Shown here in pieces: positions 9,741-18,222 of a DNA stretch of 64,000 bases. Position numbers and translations under genes: made by a program. The notes below the pieces were generated by a model. That model searched no databases. It was not told where the DNA came from and was given only the letters and a program-made list of their open reading frames with translations. The DNA lies in contig NZ_BBJR01000024.1 of the NCBI RefSeq assembly GCF_000739875.1, forward strand, positions 103,935 through 167,934. Direction: 5' to 3'. This DNA comes from Comamonas aquatica NBRC 14918 (GTDB lineage Bacteria; Pseudomonadota; Gammaproteobacteria; Burkholderiales; Burkholderiaceae_C). Position 1 is the first letter of the stretch, and the number at the start of each line of letters is the position of its first letter.

Positions 9741-10949
9741 TTACAGGTTGAGGATTTTGGCCACGTAGTCCGCATCCTTGTCGCCACGGCCGGACAGGTT
9801 GACCAGGATGTGCTGGTCCGCGCCCAGCGTGGGGGCGGCGCGCATGGCCCAGGCCACGGCGTGGGCGCTTTCGAGTGCGGGGATGATGCCTTCCACGCGC
9901 GACAGCGCCATGAAGGCGTGCAGGCATTCCTGGTCGGTGACCGACTGGTACTGCACACGGCCCAGGTCTTTGAGGTAGCTGTGCTGCGGGCCCACGCCGG
10001 GATAGTCCAGGCCGGAGGCGATGCTGTGCACGGCGGCCGGCGTGCCGTCAGCGTTTTCCAGCACATAGCACTGCATGCCGTGGATGGCGCCGGGCTTGCC
10101 CACCGACAGTGTGGCCGCGTGGCGACCGGGCTTGTCCACGCCTTCACCGGCGGGCTCCACGCCGACCAGCTGCACGGCGGCGTCGGGCAGGAAGGCGGTG
10201 AACATGCCGATGGCGTTGCTGCCGCCGCCCACGCAGGCGGCCACGAAGTCGGGCAGGCGGCCATGCTTGGCCTGGAACTGCTCGCGGGCCTCGCGGCCGA
10301 TGATGCTCTGGAAGTCGCGCACCATCATCGGGAAGGGGTGGGGCCCGACCACCGAGCCAATCGCGTACAGGTAGTCACTGGGGTTGGTCAGGTACTCCTC
10401 GAAGGCGCTGTCCACGGCCTCCTTCAGCGTGGCGGCACCGCGCGTCACGGCCACCAGCTTGCAGCCCAGGATGCGCATCTTGGTGACGTTGGGGTGTTCC
10501 TTCGCGATATCGACCTGGCCCATGTGGATCTCGCAGGGAATACCCACCAGCGCACAGGCCGTGGCCAGGGCCACGCCGTGCTGGCCGGCGCCGGTTTCGG
10601 CAATCACCTTCTTCTTGCCCATGAACTTGGCCAGCAGCGCTTCGCCCAGGCAGTGGTTGATCTTGTGGGCGCCGGTGTGGTTCAGGTCTTCACGCTTCAA
10701 GTGAATCTGCGCGCCGCCCAGTTGGGCGGACAGGCGCTTGGCGTGGAAGATGGGGCTGGGGCGGCCCACATAGTCGGCGAACAGCTCGGCCAGCTCTTGC
10801 TGGAAGTCCTGGCGCTGGGTGATCTGGGCGTAGGCGACGTTGATGTCGTCCATGGCCTGTTTCAGGTGCGGGGGCACCAACTGGCCGCCGTAGGGGCCGA
10901 AGAAGCCCTGGTCATCGGGCATGGGGGCAAACGTGGTGGCTGTGTGCAT
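9741..10949 (-). CDS. trpB: Tryptophan synthase beta chain-like protein (orphan TrpB paralogue)
   Basis: PLP enzyme of 402 residues that condenses indole with serine. The PLP lysine is in HTGAHKINH (Lys96), the catalytic Glu and GAGQHG loop are at 118-125, and [10 protein letters not shown] binds the cofactor phosphate. It differs from the usual betaproteobacterial TrpB: the N-terminus reads [14 protein letters not shown], and the region after GAGQHG reads [16 protein letters not shown], where canonical enzymes have YMGAxDxxRQxxN. No trpA or trpF is adjacent; neighbours are an SRPBCC protein and a chemoreceptor. It may be a second, stand-alone beta subunit. The ATG at 10947-10949 begins at the family N-terminus; the frame also runs far upstream through the SRPBCC gene, which is rejected. 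Confidence 0.85.
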   Translation of the reverse strand: MHTATTFAPMPDDQGFFGPYGGQLVPPHLKQAMDDINVAYAQITQRQDFQQELAELFADYVGRPSPIFHAKRLSAQLGGAQIHLKREDLNHTGAHKINHCLGEALLAKFMGKKKVIAETGAGQHGVALATACALVGIPCEIHMGQVDIAKEHPNVTKMRILGCKLVAVTRGAATLKEAVDSAFEEYLTNPSDYLYAIGSVVGPHPFPMMVRDFQSIIGREAREQFQAKHGRLPDFVAACVGGGSNAIGMFTAFLPDAAVQLVGVEPAGEGVDKPGRHAATLSVGKPGAIHGMQCYVLENADGTPAAVHSIASGLDYPGVGPQHSYLKDLGRVQYQSVTDQECLHAFMALSRVEGIIPALESAHAVAWAMRAAPTLGADQHILVNLSGRGDKDADYVAKILNL

Positions 10950-11059
10950 GGCAGGGGTCACAAGGGTGGGGAGTGGGTCAAAGCAGTCCCCATCTTGATA
11001 GCACGCCAGGCTTACAGCCAGCCGTCTGTACAAACCCTGCCACGCAGGGCCGCCGCGGA

Positions 11060-11518
11060 TCAGGCCGTTGGCGGCGCGGACGGGATGTGCGCTTCCACCA
11101 GCAGCGCCAGCAGTTGCAGCGATTGCTGCCAGCCCAGGTAGCAGGCCTCGGCGGGGATCATGGCGGGCACGCCTTCCTGCACGATCTGCACCTCGGTGCC
11201 GCAAGGCACGGCACGCAGATCGACCGTGGTGGTCATGCTGCCGGGCAGGCTGGGGTCGTCGAACTGGTCGCTGTTGCGGATGCGCACGTTGGGCACCAGC
11301 TCCAGGTAGGTGCCGCCAAAGCTGCTGCGCTCGCCCGTGCCCAGGTTGATGAAGGCCATGCGAAAGCGTCCACCGGTGCGGGCGTCCATCTCCTCGACCT
11401 CGCAGACAAAACCGTGCGGGGGCATCCATTTGACCAGGGCGGCGGCACTGGTGAAGGCGCGGTAGATGCGCTCCGGGGGCGCCTGGAGCACGCGGTGCAG
11501 GCGGATGGTGTGGGCCAT
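11060..11518 (-). CDS. SRPBCC / AHSA1-domain protein
   Basis: A 152-residue protein of the START-like SRPBCC fold, AHSA1 (activator of Hsp90 homologue) subgroup. These bacterial proteins have a hydrophobic cavity but usually no known ligand. Family features include the start [20 protein letters not shown], the WMPPHGF segment and a C-terminal GWQQSLQLL helix. A strong Shine-Dalgarno sequence, AGGAGG, lies five bases before the ATG at 11516-11518. It is on the same strand as trpB, 110 bases upstream of it. Confidence 0.85.
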   Translation of the reverse strand: MAHTIRLHRVLQAPPERIYRAFTSAAALVKWMPPHGFVCEVEEMDARTGGRFRMAFINLGTGERSSFGGTYLELVPNVRIRNSDQFDDPSLPGSMTTTVDLRAVPCGTEVQIVQEGVPAMIPAEACYLGWQQSLQLLALLVEAHIPSAPPTA

Positions 11519-12013
11519 GGAAACCTCCTGGGTTGTGGCAGCCAGGGCCAGCCTAACCCCACCGCGGGAGCACTGCGCGGCAAGGCCATGGTGCCGGGAT
11601 GGCGAATCGAGGGCGGCCGGGTGCTGTGTCAGGGGCTTGTCCTGCCCGGTCCAACTGCCCTGTGCTTGTGCGGTCACGGTGGGGCTCTGGGCGCGTTGGC
11701 CACGGCTTGGCGACTGAGCCAACGCTGGGGCGGCCGAATGGTTGGCCTGCAGGGCCTGGCAGGCCGAGTTCACGGCCCGCAACGATTCCCACCTGGGGTG
11801 TACTGGGTCCATCTGGCGCGGCCAGTCGCCGGCTGTTGGCGTCGTGTGGTCATGCAGGCGCTGCAGGCCCGGTCTGTGTGGCGTCCTCGCGGCGACCCCT
11901 GCATGGGCCTTGGCAAGACATCGTGGCCGGGCGGGCCGTGGGGTGGAAGGGCCGGGGCCTTGTCCGTGGGGTGGTCGGTTGGCGATGTGGGCGATGGCGC
12001 ACGGGCCCGGGTC
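11519..12013. other. Intergenic stretch without a convincing gene
   Basis: These 495 G+C-rich bases lie between the SRPBCC gene and a lysR gene, both on the minus strand. Open frames exist on both strands, but none has a recognisable family, a good ribosome site or low-complexity-free composition. No transposon ends or RNA gene were seen. Confidence 0.4.
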
Positions 12014-12964
12014 TCACGGCGGGGGCGGTATGACCGAAGCCGCCCGCATGCCGCTGAGCTGCGGCATGGCGGCACGCATGGTGTCCAGAAAGCAGCGCAG
12101 CCTGGCCGGGTAGAACGCAGCCTGCGGGTAGACCAGGGAGACGGGCAGGGGGGCGGCCTCCCAGCCCGGCACCAGGTGCTGCAGCCGGCCGGCGCGCAGA
12201 TCGTCCTGCACCACCCAGGCCGAGGCGATGCCCACACCCAGGCCGGCCAGGGCCGCGCTGCGCAGGGCGTACAGGCTGTCGGTGGACAGACGGGGCTGGA
12301 TGGCCAGGCGCTGCGTGCCGTGCAGGGCGTGTGTCAGGCCCACTTCGCGCTGGTAGAAGGTGTTGAGCGCCATCCACGGCCAGCCGGCCAGGTCCTGCGC
12401 GGTCGTGGCCGGCGGGTGCTGGGCCACCAGGGACGGCGCCGCGACCACGATGCGCGGCACCTCGGCCAGGCGCAGGGCGATGACGGCCGGGTCCTGCACC
12501 TGGCCCACCTGGATGGCGCAGTCAATGCCTTCGGCGATGAAGTCCGGGCGGCGGTCGTGCAGCATCCATTCCACCTGCACCTCGGGGTAGCGGCGCAGGT
12601 AGTCCAGCAAGGGCGCCATCAGCTGGTCCTGGCCAAAGGCATGCGGCACCAGCACGCGCAGCTGGCCCCGGGGCACGTCCTGCACGCCGCGCAGATCGGC
12701 CTCCATGGCCTCCCAGTCCCGCACCAGCGACTTGGCATGGGCGTAGCAGCGCTCGCCGTCCACGGTCAGCTTCATGCCGTGCGTGGAGCGTTGCAGCAGG
12801 CGCAGGCCCAGCGCGCGCTCGAGCTGTTGCAGGCGGCGGCTGACGGTGGGTTGGGTGGTGCCCAGCTGCAGGGCGGCGGCCGAGAGGCTGCCGGCTTCGA
12901 CGATGCGCACCAGGGTGTGCAGCAGGGCAAGGCGGTCGCTGCCGCTGGAAGGCGAGGTTTCCAT
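12014..12964 (-). CDS. LysR-family transcriptional regulator
   Basis: A 316-residue LysR regulator. The winged helix-turn-helix spans about residues 10-70, with AGSLSAAALQLGTTQPTVSRRL as the recognition region. The effector-binding domain follows from about residue 95. The C-terminus ends in an MRAAMPQLSGMR helix and a Pro run. It is divergent from the MFS transporter gene at 13065, which is its probable target. A T-N11-A palindrome covers the start codon, suggesting autorepression. The inducer is unknown. Confidence 0.92.
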   Translation of the reverse strand: METSPSSGSDRLALLHTLVRIVEAGSLSAAALQLGTTQPTVSRRLQQLERALGLRLLQRSTHGMKLTVDGERCYAHAKSLVRDWEAMEADLRGVQDVPRGQLRVLVPHAFGQDQLMAPLLDYLRRYPEVQVEWMLHDRRPDFIAEGIDCAIQVGQVQDPAVIALRLAEVPRIVVAAPSLVAQHPPATTAQDLAGWPWMALNTFYQREVGLTHALHGTQRLAIQPRLSTDSLYALRSAALAGLGVGIASAWVVQDDLRAGRLQHLVPGWEAAPLPVSLVYPQAAFYPARLRCFLDTMRAAMPQLSGMRAASVIPPPP

Positions 12965-12977
12965 ACGTTAAGCGTAT
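12963..12977. promoter_or_regulatory. Putative LysR operator overlapping the lysR start codon
   Basis: ATACGTTAAGCGTAT is an inverted repeat, ATACG and CGTAT separated by five bases, and contains T-N11-A, the LysR consensus. It overlaps the ATG of the minus-strand lysR gene and lies about 90 bases upstream of the divergent MFS gene. Binding by the adjacent LysR is inferred. Confidence 0.5.
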
Positions 12978-13064
12978 AGCAAATCTACAAGCCAGACCAC
13001 TACCCGCGCGCTGTTGATATACGGAAACTCTGCAGCATTGATAGCAAACATCTGGACGTTGAAC

Positions 13065-14315
13065 ATGTCATCCATTCCATCTACGTATGAAGCGCGCAGC
13101 ACGCACACCACCCAGTCCACGCAGGGCGTGATCCACCCACCGGCGCCGCCGGCCATCGGCGCACGGCTGCTGCTGTTGCTGGCTACGGCCGCGGGTGTCA
13201 GCGTCGCGTCGCTGTACTACAGCCAGCCCATGCTGGGGGTGCTGGGCGCCGATCTGCAGGCCCCGGCCAGCACCGCCGGCTGGGTGCCCACGCTGACACA
13301 GCTGGGCTATGCATTGGGCATTTTGCTGCTGGCGCCGCTGGGGGACCGGTATGACCGCCGCCGCATCATCCTGGCCAAGGCTGCGGCCCTGGTGCTGGCG
13401 CTGCTGGTCAGTGGCCTGGCGCCTGGCATGGCCAGCCTGCTGGCGGCCAGCCTGGGCGTGGGCCTGGCCGCTACCATGGCGCAGGACGTGGTGCCCGCCG
13501 CGGCCACGCTGGCCTCTGCGGCCCAGCGCGGGCGCATGGTGGGCACGGTGATGACCGGGCTGCTGCTGGGCATTTTGCTGTCCCGCGTGGTCAGCGGCCT
13601 GGTGGCCCAGCTCTGGGGCTGGCGCAGCATGTACCTGCTGGCCGCTGCCGCCATGGCCCTGTTGGCCGTGGCCGTGTGGCGCGGCCTGCCGCACTTTGCG
13701 CCCACCACCCAGCTGGGCTGGTCGGCACTGATGCGTTCCATGTGGGGGCTGTGGCGCCAGCATGCGGCCTTGCGCCGTGCGGCGCTGGCCCAGGGCCTGC
13801 TGGCGGTGGGTTTCAGCGCCTTCTGGTCCACGCTGGCGGTGATGCTGCACAGCCAGTTCCAGTTGGGGGCCGCCGCAGCGGGGGCCTTGGGGCTGGCGGG
13901 CGCGGCCGGGGCCTTGGCCGCCCCACTGGCCGGGCGCATGGCCGACCGCCGTGGCCCCGAGCTGGTGACGCGCGCCGGCGCCGCACTGGCAGCGGCCGCC
14001 TTTGCCAGCATGGCGGCGATGCCCTGGCTGGGGGCGCAGGGCCAGATGCTGCTGATCGTGGCGGCGGCCGTGGTGTTCGACTTTGGCGTGCAGGCTGTGC
14101 TAGTGGCGCACCAGACCATCGTCTACGGCATTGCGCCCGAGGCGCGCAGCCGCCTGAATGCGCTGCTGTTCACCGGCATGTTCGTGGGCATGGCCAGCGG
14201 TGCGGCCATCGGCAGCTGGGTGCTGGACCATGCGGGCTGGCTGGGCGTGGTCGTGCTGGCCACCGTGACGGCCCTGGCGGCCCTGGGGGTGTGCTGCTGG
14301 CCGCATGGCCGCTGA
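13065..14315 (+). CDS. MFS transporter (drug or sugar-efflux type)
   Basis: Inner-membrane major facilitator protein of 416 residues with about 12 hydrophobic segments. Cytoplasmic loop 2-3 carries the MFS signature GDRYDRRRIILAK. The arrangement and the SLYYSQPMLGVLG segment in TM1 resemble the YnfM/AraJ-like efflux group. The ATG at 13065 gives MSSIPSTYEARS; an in-frame ATG at 13014 would add 17 polar residues and lies closer to the operator. Regulation by the divergent LysR gene is likely. The substrate cannot be deduced. Confidence 0.88.
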   Translation: MSSIPSTYEARSTHTTQSTQGVIHPPAPPAIGARLLLLLATAAGVSVASLYYSQPMLGVLGADLQAPASTAGWVPTLTQLGYALGILLLAPLGDRYDRRRIILAKAAALVLALLVSGLAPGMASLLAASLGVGLAATMAQDVVPAAATLASAAQRGRMVGTVMTGLLLGILLSRVVSGLVAQLWGWRSMYLLAAAAMALLAVAVWRGLPHFAPTTQLGWSALMRSMWGLWRQHAALRRAALAQGLLAVGFSAFWSTLAVMLHSQFQLGAAAAGALGLAGAAGALAAPLAGRMADRRGPELVTRAGAALAAAAFASMAAMPWLGAQGQMLLIVAAAVVFDFGVQAVLVAHQTIVYGIAPEARSRLNALLFTGMFVGMASGAAIGSWVLDHAGWLGVVVLATVTALAALGVCCWPHGR

Positions 14316-14474
14316 GTGCTATGGATGCCATCCCGCTGCGCAGCGCCAAACCAGCACTTGGGTGGCAGGCCTAACGCGTGTGGCTGCAAGGGCCGGTGTG
14401 GGGGCCCGGCCTCGCCAGTGTCAAGCTGGGGTGGACGTGGGGGCGGTCAGCCTGGGCCGAGGCCGCTGCCCGTT

Positions 14475-15998
14475 TCAGCCGGGGTGACGCAGCGCGTGCA
14501 GCACCTGGGCCAACTGGCGCACCCCGGCCTCCAGTTCCATCGGGGTGTAGGCCGCAAAGCCCATCAGCACGCCTTGGTGGCGCGGTGGTCCGCTGTACAG
14601 CGCCGACAGGCCCGCCAGCGTGATGCCGGCGCGTGCGGCGGCCGCCACCAGCGGTGCTTCTTGCAGACCGCCGCGCAGGTGGCAGGCCATCTGCATGCCG
14701 CCTGCGGGTACCTGGGGTTCCTGCCAGTCGGCCAGGTGCGTGCGCAGCAACTGGGCCAGCCGATCGCGCCGCTGGGCGTAGACGGTGCGCATGGTGCGGA
14801 TGTGGGCCCCCAGGTGGCCGCCTTCGATGAAGCGCGCCAGTGTCAGCTGGGCCAGGGGCGCGCTGTGCCCGTCCTGCAGTGACCGGGCGACGGTCATGGG
14901 GGCCACCAGCGCGGGCGGCAGCACCATATAGCCCAGGCGCAGGCCTGGAAATAGCGATTTGCTGAAGGTGCCGATATAGAGCGTACGCCCGTGGGCGTCC
15001 AGCCCTTGCACGCAGGCCGTGGGTTTGCCGGCGTAGTGGAATTCGCTGTCGTAGTCGTCCTCGAGGATCCAGCTCTGGTGCTCCCGGGCCCAGGCGATGG
15101 CGGCCAGCCGCCGCTCCAGCGACAGGGTGGCGCCGGTGGGGTACTGGTGGGACGGGGTCAGGAACATGGCCTGGGCGGGCGGGGCGGCCGCGAGGTGCTG
15201 CACCTGCATGCCCTCGGCATCCAGTGGCACGGGCTGGCAGACCAGGCCGGCGGCGTCAAAGGCCTTGCGCGCACCATGGTAGACCGGGTCTTCGATCAGG
15301 ATGCGGTCACCCGGGTCCAGCAGCACCTGCGCGCACAGGCTCAGCGCCTGCTGGGTGCTGGTCAGCACCAGCACCTGCTCGGGCGTGGCGCGGGCGCCGC
15401 GCTCCAGGTTCACATAGTCGGCAATGGCCTGGCGCAGTGGCAGCACACCCTGCGCCGGGCTGTGCTGCAGCGCGCGGTGGCCGTATTCCTTGAGCACCTG
15501 GCGCTGCAGCCGCTCCCAGGTCGGCAATGGAAAGTTGCGGGTCTCGGGCACGCCGGGGACAAAGGTATGGGGCGCCGGAAAGTCGCCAACACCGCCTGCA
15601 GCCAGCATGGCCTGGCAGCGTCGACTCAGTGGCGGCGCCGCGGCCGGGCCGGCTGCTGCGGGGCGGGCCGGCAGGCGCCGCGCCTGCTGGGACACCTGGC
15701 TGCCGCTGCCCACGCGCCGCGTGATGAAGCCTTCGGCGTGCAGCTGGCTGTAGGCCGTTTCCACCGTATCGCGCGACACCGCCAGCGATTGCGCCAGTGC
15801 ACGCGAGGCAGGCAGGGGCCGCCCGGCCGCCAGTTGGCCATCGAGGATCAGCTGCCGCAGGCTGCGCTGCAGCCGGGCGTGCAAGGGCAGGGCCTGGTGG
15901 GCCGGATCGGTCATCCAGGCTTTGACGGATTCGAGCAAGGCGTGTTTGAACAATTGGTCTGACCGGTGGTGGAAAAGTGGCTGGCTACAGCATGCCAT
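14475..15998 (-). CDS. MocR-type regulator: GntR winged helix fused to aminotransferase-like domain (PdxR group)
   Basis: A 507-residue fusion. A GntR-type winged helix-turn-helix spans roughly residues 35-110 (RPLPASRALAQSLAVSRDTV). A fold-type I aminotransferase domain fills the rest, with a PLP-lysine motif TFSKSLFPGLRLGY. Such proteins sense PLP or an amino-acid adduct; PdxR members control pyridoxine genes, GabR and TauR control GABA and taurine genes. The gene is divergent from a BenE-like transporter followed by yggS, a PLP-homeostasis gene, so a vitamin B6 role is possible. The start is uncertain: alternatives are TTG at 15953 and ATG at 15914, and the palindrome GGTCTGACC (15956-15964) would be upstream of these. 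Confidence 0.87.
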   Translation of the reverse strand: MACCSQPLFHHRSDQLFKHALLESVKAWMTDPAHQALPLHARLQRSLRQLILDGQLAAGRPLPASRALAQSLAVSRDTVETAYSQLHAEGFITRRVGSGSQVSQQARRLPARPAAAGPAAAPPLSRRCQAMLAAGGVGDFPAPHTFVPGVPETRNFPLPTWERLQRQVLKEYGHRALQHSPAQGVLPLRQAIADYVNLERGARATPEQVLVLTSTQQALSLCAQVLLDPGDRILIEDPVYHGARKAFDAAGLVCQPVPLDAEGMQVQHLAAAPPAQAMFLTPSHQYPTGATLSLERRLAAIAWAREHQSWILEDDYDSEFHYAGKPTACVQGLDAHGRTLYIGTFSKSLFPGLRLGYMVLPPALVAPMTVARSLQDGHSAPLAQLTLARFIEGGHLGAHIRTMRTVYAQRRDRLAQLLRTHLADWQEPQVPAGGMQMACHLRGGLQEAPLVAAAARAGITLAGLSALYSGPPRHQGVLMGFAAYTPMELEAGVRQLAQVLHALRHPG

Positions 15999-16115
15999 TC
16001 GGATTTTATAAACGGCGCATGCCCAGGCAGCAGGCACACCGTGTTCCATCGGTCGAGCAACGCCTGGGCCGGTTGGATTGTTTGACTGTGTGATCTGTTG
16101 GAAAGTTGTTCAGGC

Positions 16116-17369
16116 ATGGCCCATACCCCGGCTTCCGTTTCTGTGTCCGCGCGGCTGCGTCTGCGCGATGTGTTCCATCCTGCCGTGGCGGGGCTGGTGT
16201 CGGTCATCGTCAACTACGGGGGCACCTTCATCCTGGTGTTCCAAGCGGCCCGGGTGGCTGGGCTGGATGCCGCGCACACGGCGTCCTGGGTGTGGTCGCT
16301 CTCGATGGGCGTGGGGCTGACGGGCCTGCTGCTGAGCTGGCTGACGCGTGCGCCCATCATCACGGCCTGGTCCACGCCAGCGGCGGCGTTTCTGGTGACG
16401 GCACTGGCCAGCACGCCCTATGCCGAAGCTGTGGGTGCCTACCTGGTGTCGGCTGCTGCCTTTGTGGTGCTGGGGTTGTCTGGGGGCTTCGAACGTGTCA
16501 TCCGGCTGATTCCCCCGGGCGTGGCCACCGGGCTGCTGGCGGGGATTCTGCTGCCCTTCGGCCTGCGGGCCTTTGGCGGCGTGGCGGTGGAGCCGGCGCT
16601 GGCGCTGCTATTGATCGTGGCCTATGTGGTGCTCAAGCGCATTGCCGCACGCTATGCGGTGGTCGGCATTCTGCTGCTGGGGCTGGCGTTCCTGGTGCAG
16701 CAGCAACGCGTGGACCTGGCGGGGCTGTCGCTGCAATTGGCGGCACCGGTGTACACCGCACCCACCTGGTCGCTGGACAGCTTGCTCAGCGTGGCCCTGC
16801 CATTGTTTCTGATCACCCTGACGGGTCAGTACATGCCGGGCATGCTGGTGTTGCGCAACGATGGCTTTGCCACCAGTGCCAACCCGATCGTGACTGTGAC
16901 CGGTCTGGGCTCTTTGCTGATGGCTTCGTTTGGTGCGCATGCCTTCAATCTGGCGGCCATCACGGCAGCCATTGCCACGGGGCGCGAAGCCCATGAAGAC
17001 CCGTCCAAGCGGTGGATTGCGGGAGTGACCGCAGGCCTAGCTTACTGTCTGGTGGGGGTGTTCGGGGTAACGCTGGCTGCCGTCTTCATGGCCCTGCCGG
17101 CTGCGTTCACCACCACGCTGGCGGGACTGGCCCTGCTGGGCACCCTGGGCGGCAGTCTGGCGGCCGCCCTGGCCGATGCCCGTACCCGCGAGGCGGCGCT
17201 GATCACCTTTCTGGCTGCAGCGGCCAACATCCAGTGGCTGGGCGTTGGCGGCGCGTTCTGGGGCCTGGTGATCGGTCTGCTGGCCCATGCCGTGCTGCAT
17301 GGCCGCATGCCCTGGCGCCCGGGGAGTGCTGCACCGCTGGCAGCGACCTCCTCTGTCACCAAGGCCTGA
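16116..17369 (+). CDS. benE: BenE-family inner-membrane transporter
   Basis: A 417-residue protein with 11-12 hydrophobic segments, belonging to the BenE (benzoate/H+ symporter-like) family. Typical features are the NYGGTFILVFQAA start of the membrane domain, the ITAWSTPAAAFLV segment, and the GQYMPGMLVLRNDGF and SFGAHAFNLAAITAAI motifs. BenE members are named for benzoate import, but no aromatic-degradation gene is nearby. Here it is divergent from a MocR regulator and ends four bases before yggS, so the physiological substrate may differ from benzoate. The ATG at 16116 was chosen over an in-frame start 18 bases upstream; neither has a strong ribosome site. Confidence 0.87.
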   Translation: MAHTPASVSVSARLRLRDVFHPAVAGLVSVIVNYGGTFILVFQAARVAGLDAAHTASWVWSLSMGVGLTGLLLSWLTRAPIITAWSTPAAAFLVTALASTPYAEAVGAYLVSAAAFVVLGLSGGFERVIRLIPPGVATGLLAGILLPFGLRAFGGVAVEPALALLLIVAYVVLKRIAARYAVVGILLLGLAFLVQQQRVDLAGLSLQLAAPVYTAPTWSLDSLLSVALPLFLITLTGQYMPGMLVLRNDGFATSANPIVTVTGLGSLLMASFGAHAFNLAAITAAIATGREAHEDPSKRWIAGVTAGLAYCLVGVFGVTLAAVFMALPAAFTTTLAGLALLGTLGGSLAAALADARTREAALITFLAAAANIQWLGVGGAFWGLVIGLLAHAVLHGRMPWRPGSAAPLAATSSVTKA

Positions 17370-17373
17370 ACCT

Positions 17374-18222
17374 ATGTCGGCTCCAAATTTCTTTCCGACC
17401 CGCACCGGCCATGACCAGCATGGTCGCTATCCCCAGGCCCTGACTCTGGCGGACTTTCAACACAATCTGGCTGCGGTCCAGGCCCGCATGGCGGCGGCCT
17501 GCCAACGCGCTGGGCGGGATGCGGCCAGCGTGCGGCTACTGCCGGTGAGCAAGACCAAACCCGAAGCCAGCCTGCGCCTGGCCCATGCGGCGGGTTGCCG
17601 GATGTTGGGCGAAAACAAGGTGCAGGAGGCCTGGGGCAAATGGGAGTCTTTGCAGGACCTGACCGATCTGCGCTGGTCGGTCATCGGCCATCTGCAAACC
17701 AACAAGGCCAAGCTGGTGGCGCGCTTTGCCAGCGAATTCCAGGCCCTGGACAGCCTGCGCCTGGCCGAGGCTCTGGACCGCCGCCTGCAGGCCGAAGGGC
17801 GCGCGCTGGATGTCTTTGTCCAGGTCAATACCTCGGGCGAGGCCAGCAAATACGGACTGGCCCCCGAGGCGGTGCCGGCGTTCCTGCAGGCCTTGCCCGC
17901 CATGTCGGCGCTGCGGGTGCGCGGCCTGATGACGCTGGCGCTGTTCTCCGAGGACAGCGCGCGGGTGCGCCAGTGTTTCGTGCGCCTTCGCAGGTTGCGC
18001 GACCAGTTGCGGCAGAGTGCCCCGGCGGGCATGTCTCTGGAGGAGCTGTCCATGGGGATGTCGGGTGACTTTGATATCGCGATCGAGGAGGGTGCCACCG
18101 TGGTGCGTGTGGGCCAGGCCATTTTTGGTGCCCGGGCAGTCCCGGACCAGCACTATTGGCCAGGACTTGCGGTGCCGGCGGAGGTGGACGGGGTGTCAGG
18201 GCCTCTGCCTCACCCGAACTGA
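17374..18222 (+). CDS. yggS: YggS family pyridoxal-phosphate homeostasis protein
   Basis: PLP-binding protein (COG0325/PLPBP) of 282 residues that maintains free PLP and amino/keto-acid balance; no catalysis is known. The PLP lysine lies in LLPVSKTKP (about residue 53). Further family motifs are GENKVQEAWGK, WSVIGHLQTNKAK, VQVNTSGEASKYG, LSMGMSGDF and VRVGQAIFGAR. The N-terminus has a roughly 25-residue extension before the usual start of the family. It begins four bases after the BenE gene, so they are probably co-transcribed. Its end overlaps the end of the opposite-strand dehydrogenase gene by 13 bases. Confidence 0.93.
   Translation: MSAPNFFPTRTGHDQHGRYPQALTLADFQHNLAAVQARMAAACQRAGRDAASVRLLPVSKTKPEASLRLAHAAGCRMLGENKVQEAWGKWESLQDLTDLRWSVIGHLQTNKAKLVARFASEFQALDSLRLAEALDRRLQAEGRALDVFVQVNTSGEASKYGLAPEAVPAFLQALPAMSALRVRGLMTLALFSEDSARVRQCFVRLRRLRDQLRQSAPAGMSLEELSMGMSGDFDIAIEEGATVVRVGQAIFGARAVPDQHYWPGLAVPAEVDGVSGPLPHPN

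Noticed and set aside
9741..11429. TrpB with a 160-residue N-terminal extension
   Set aside because: The extra part is out of frame with, and covers, the SRPBCC gene, which has a strong ribosome site. TrpB similarity begins at the internal ATG at 10949.
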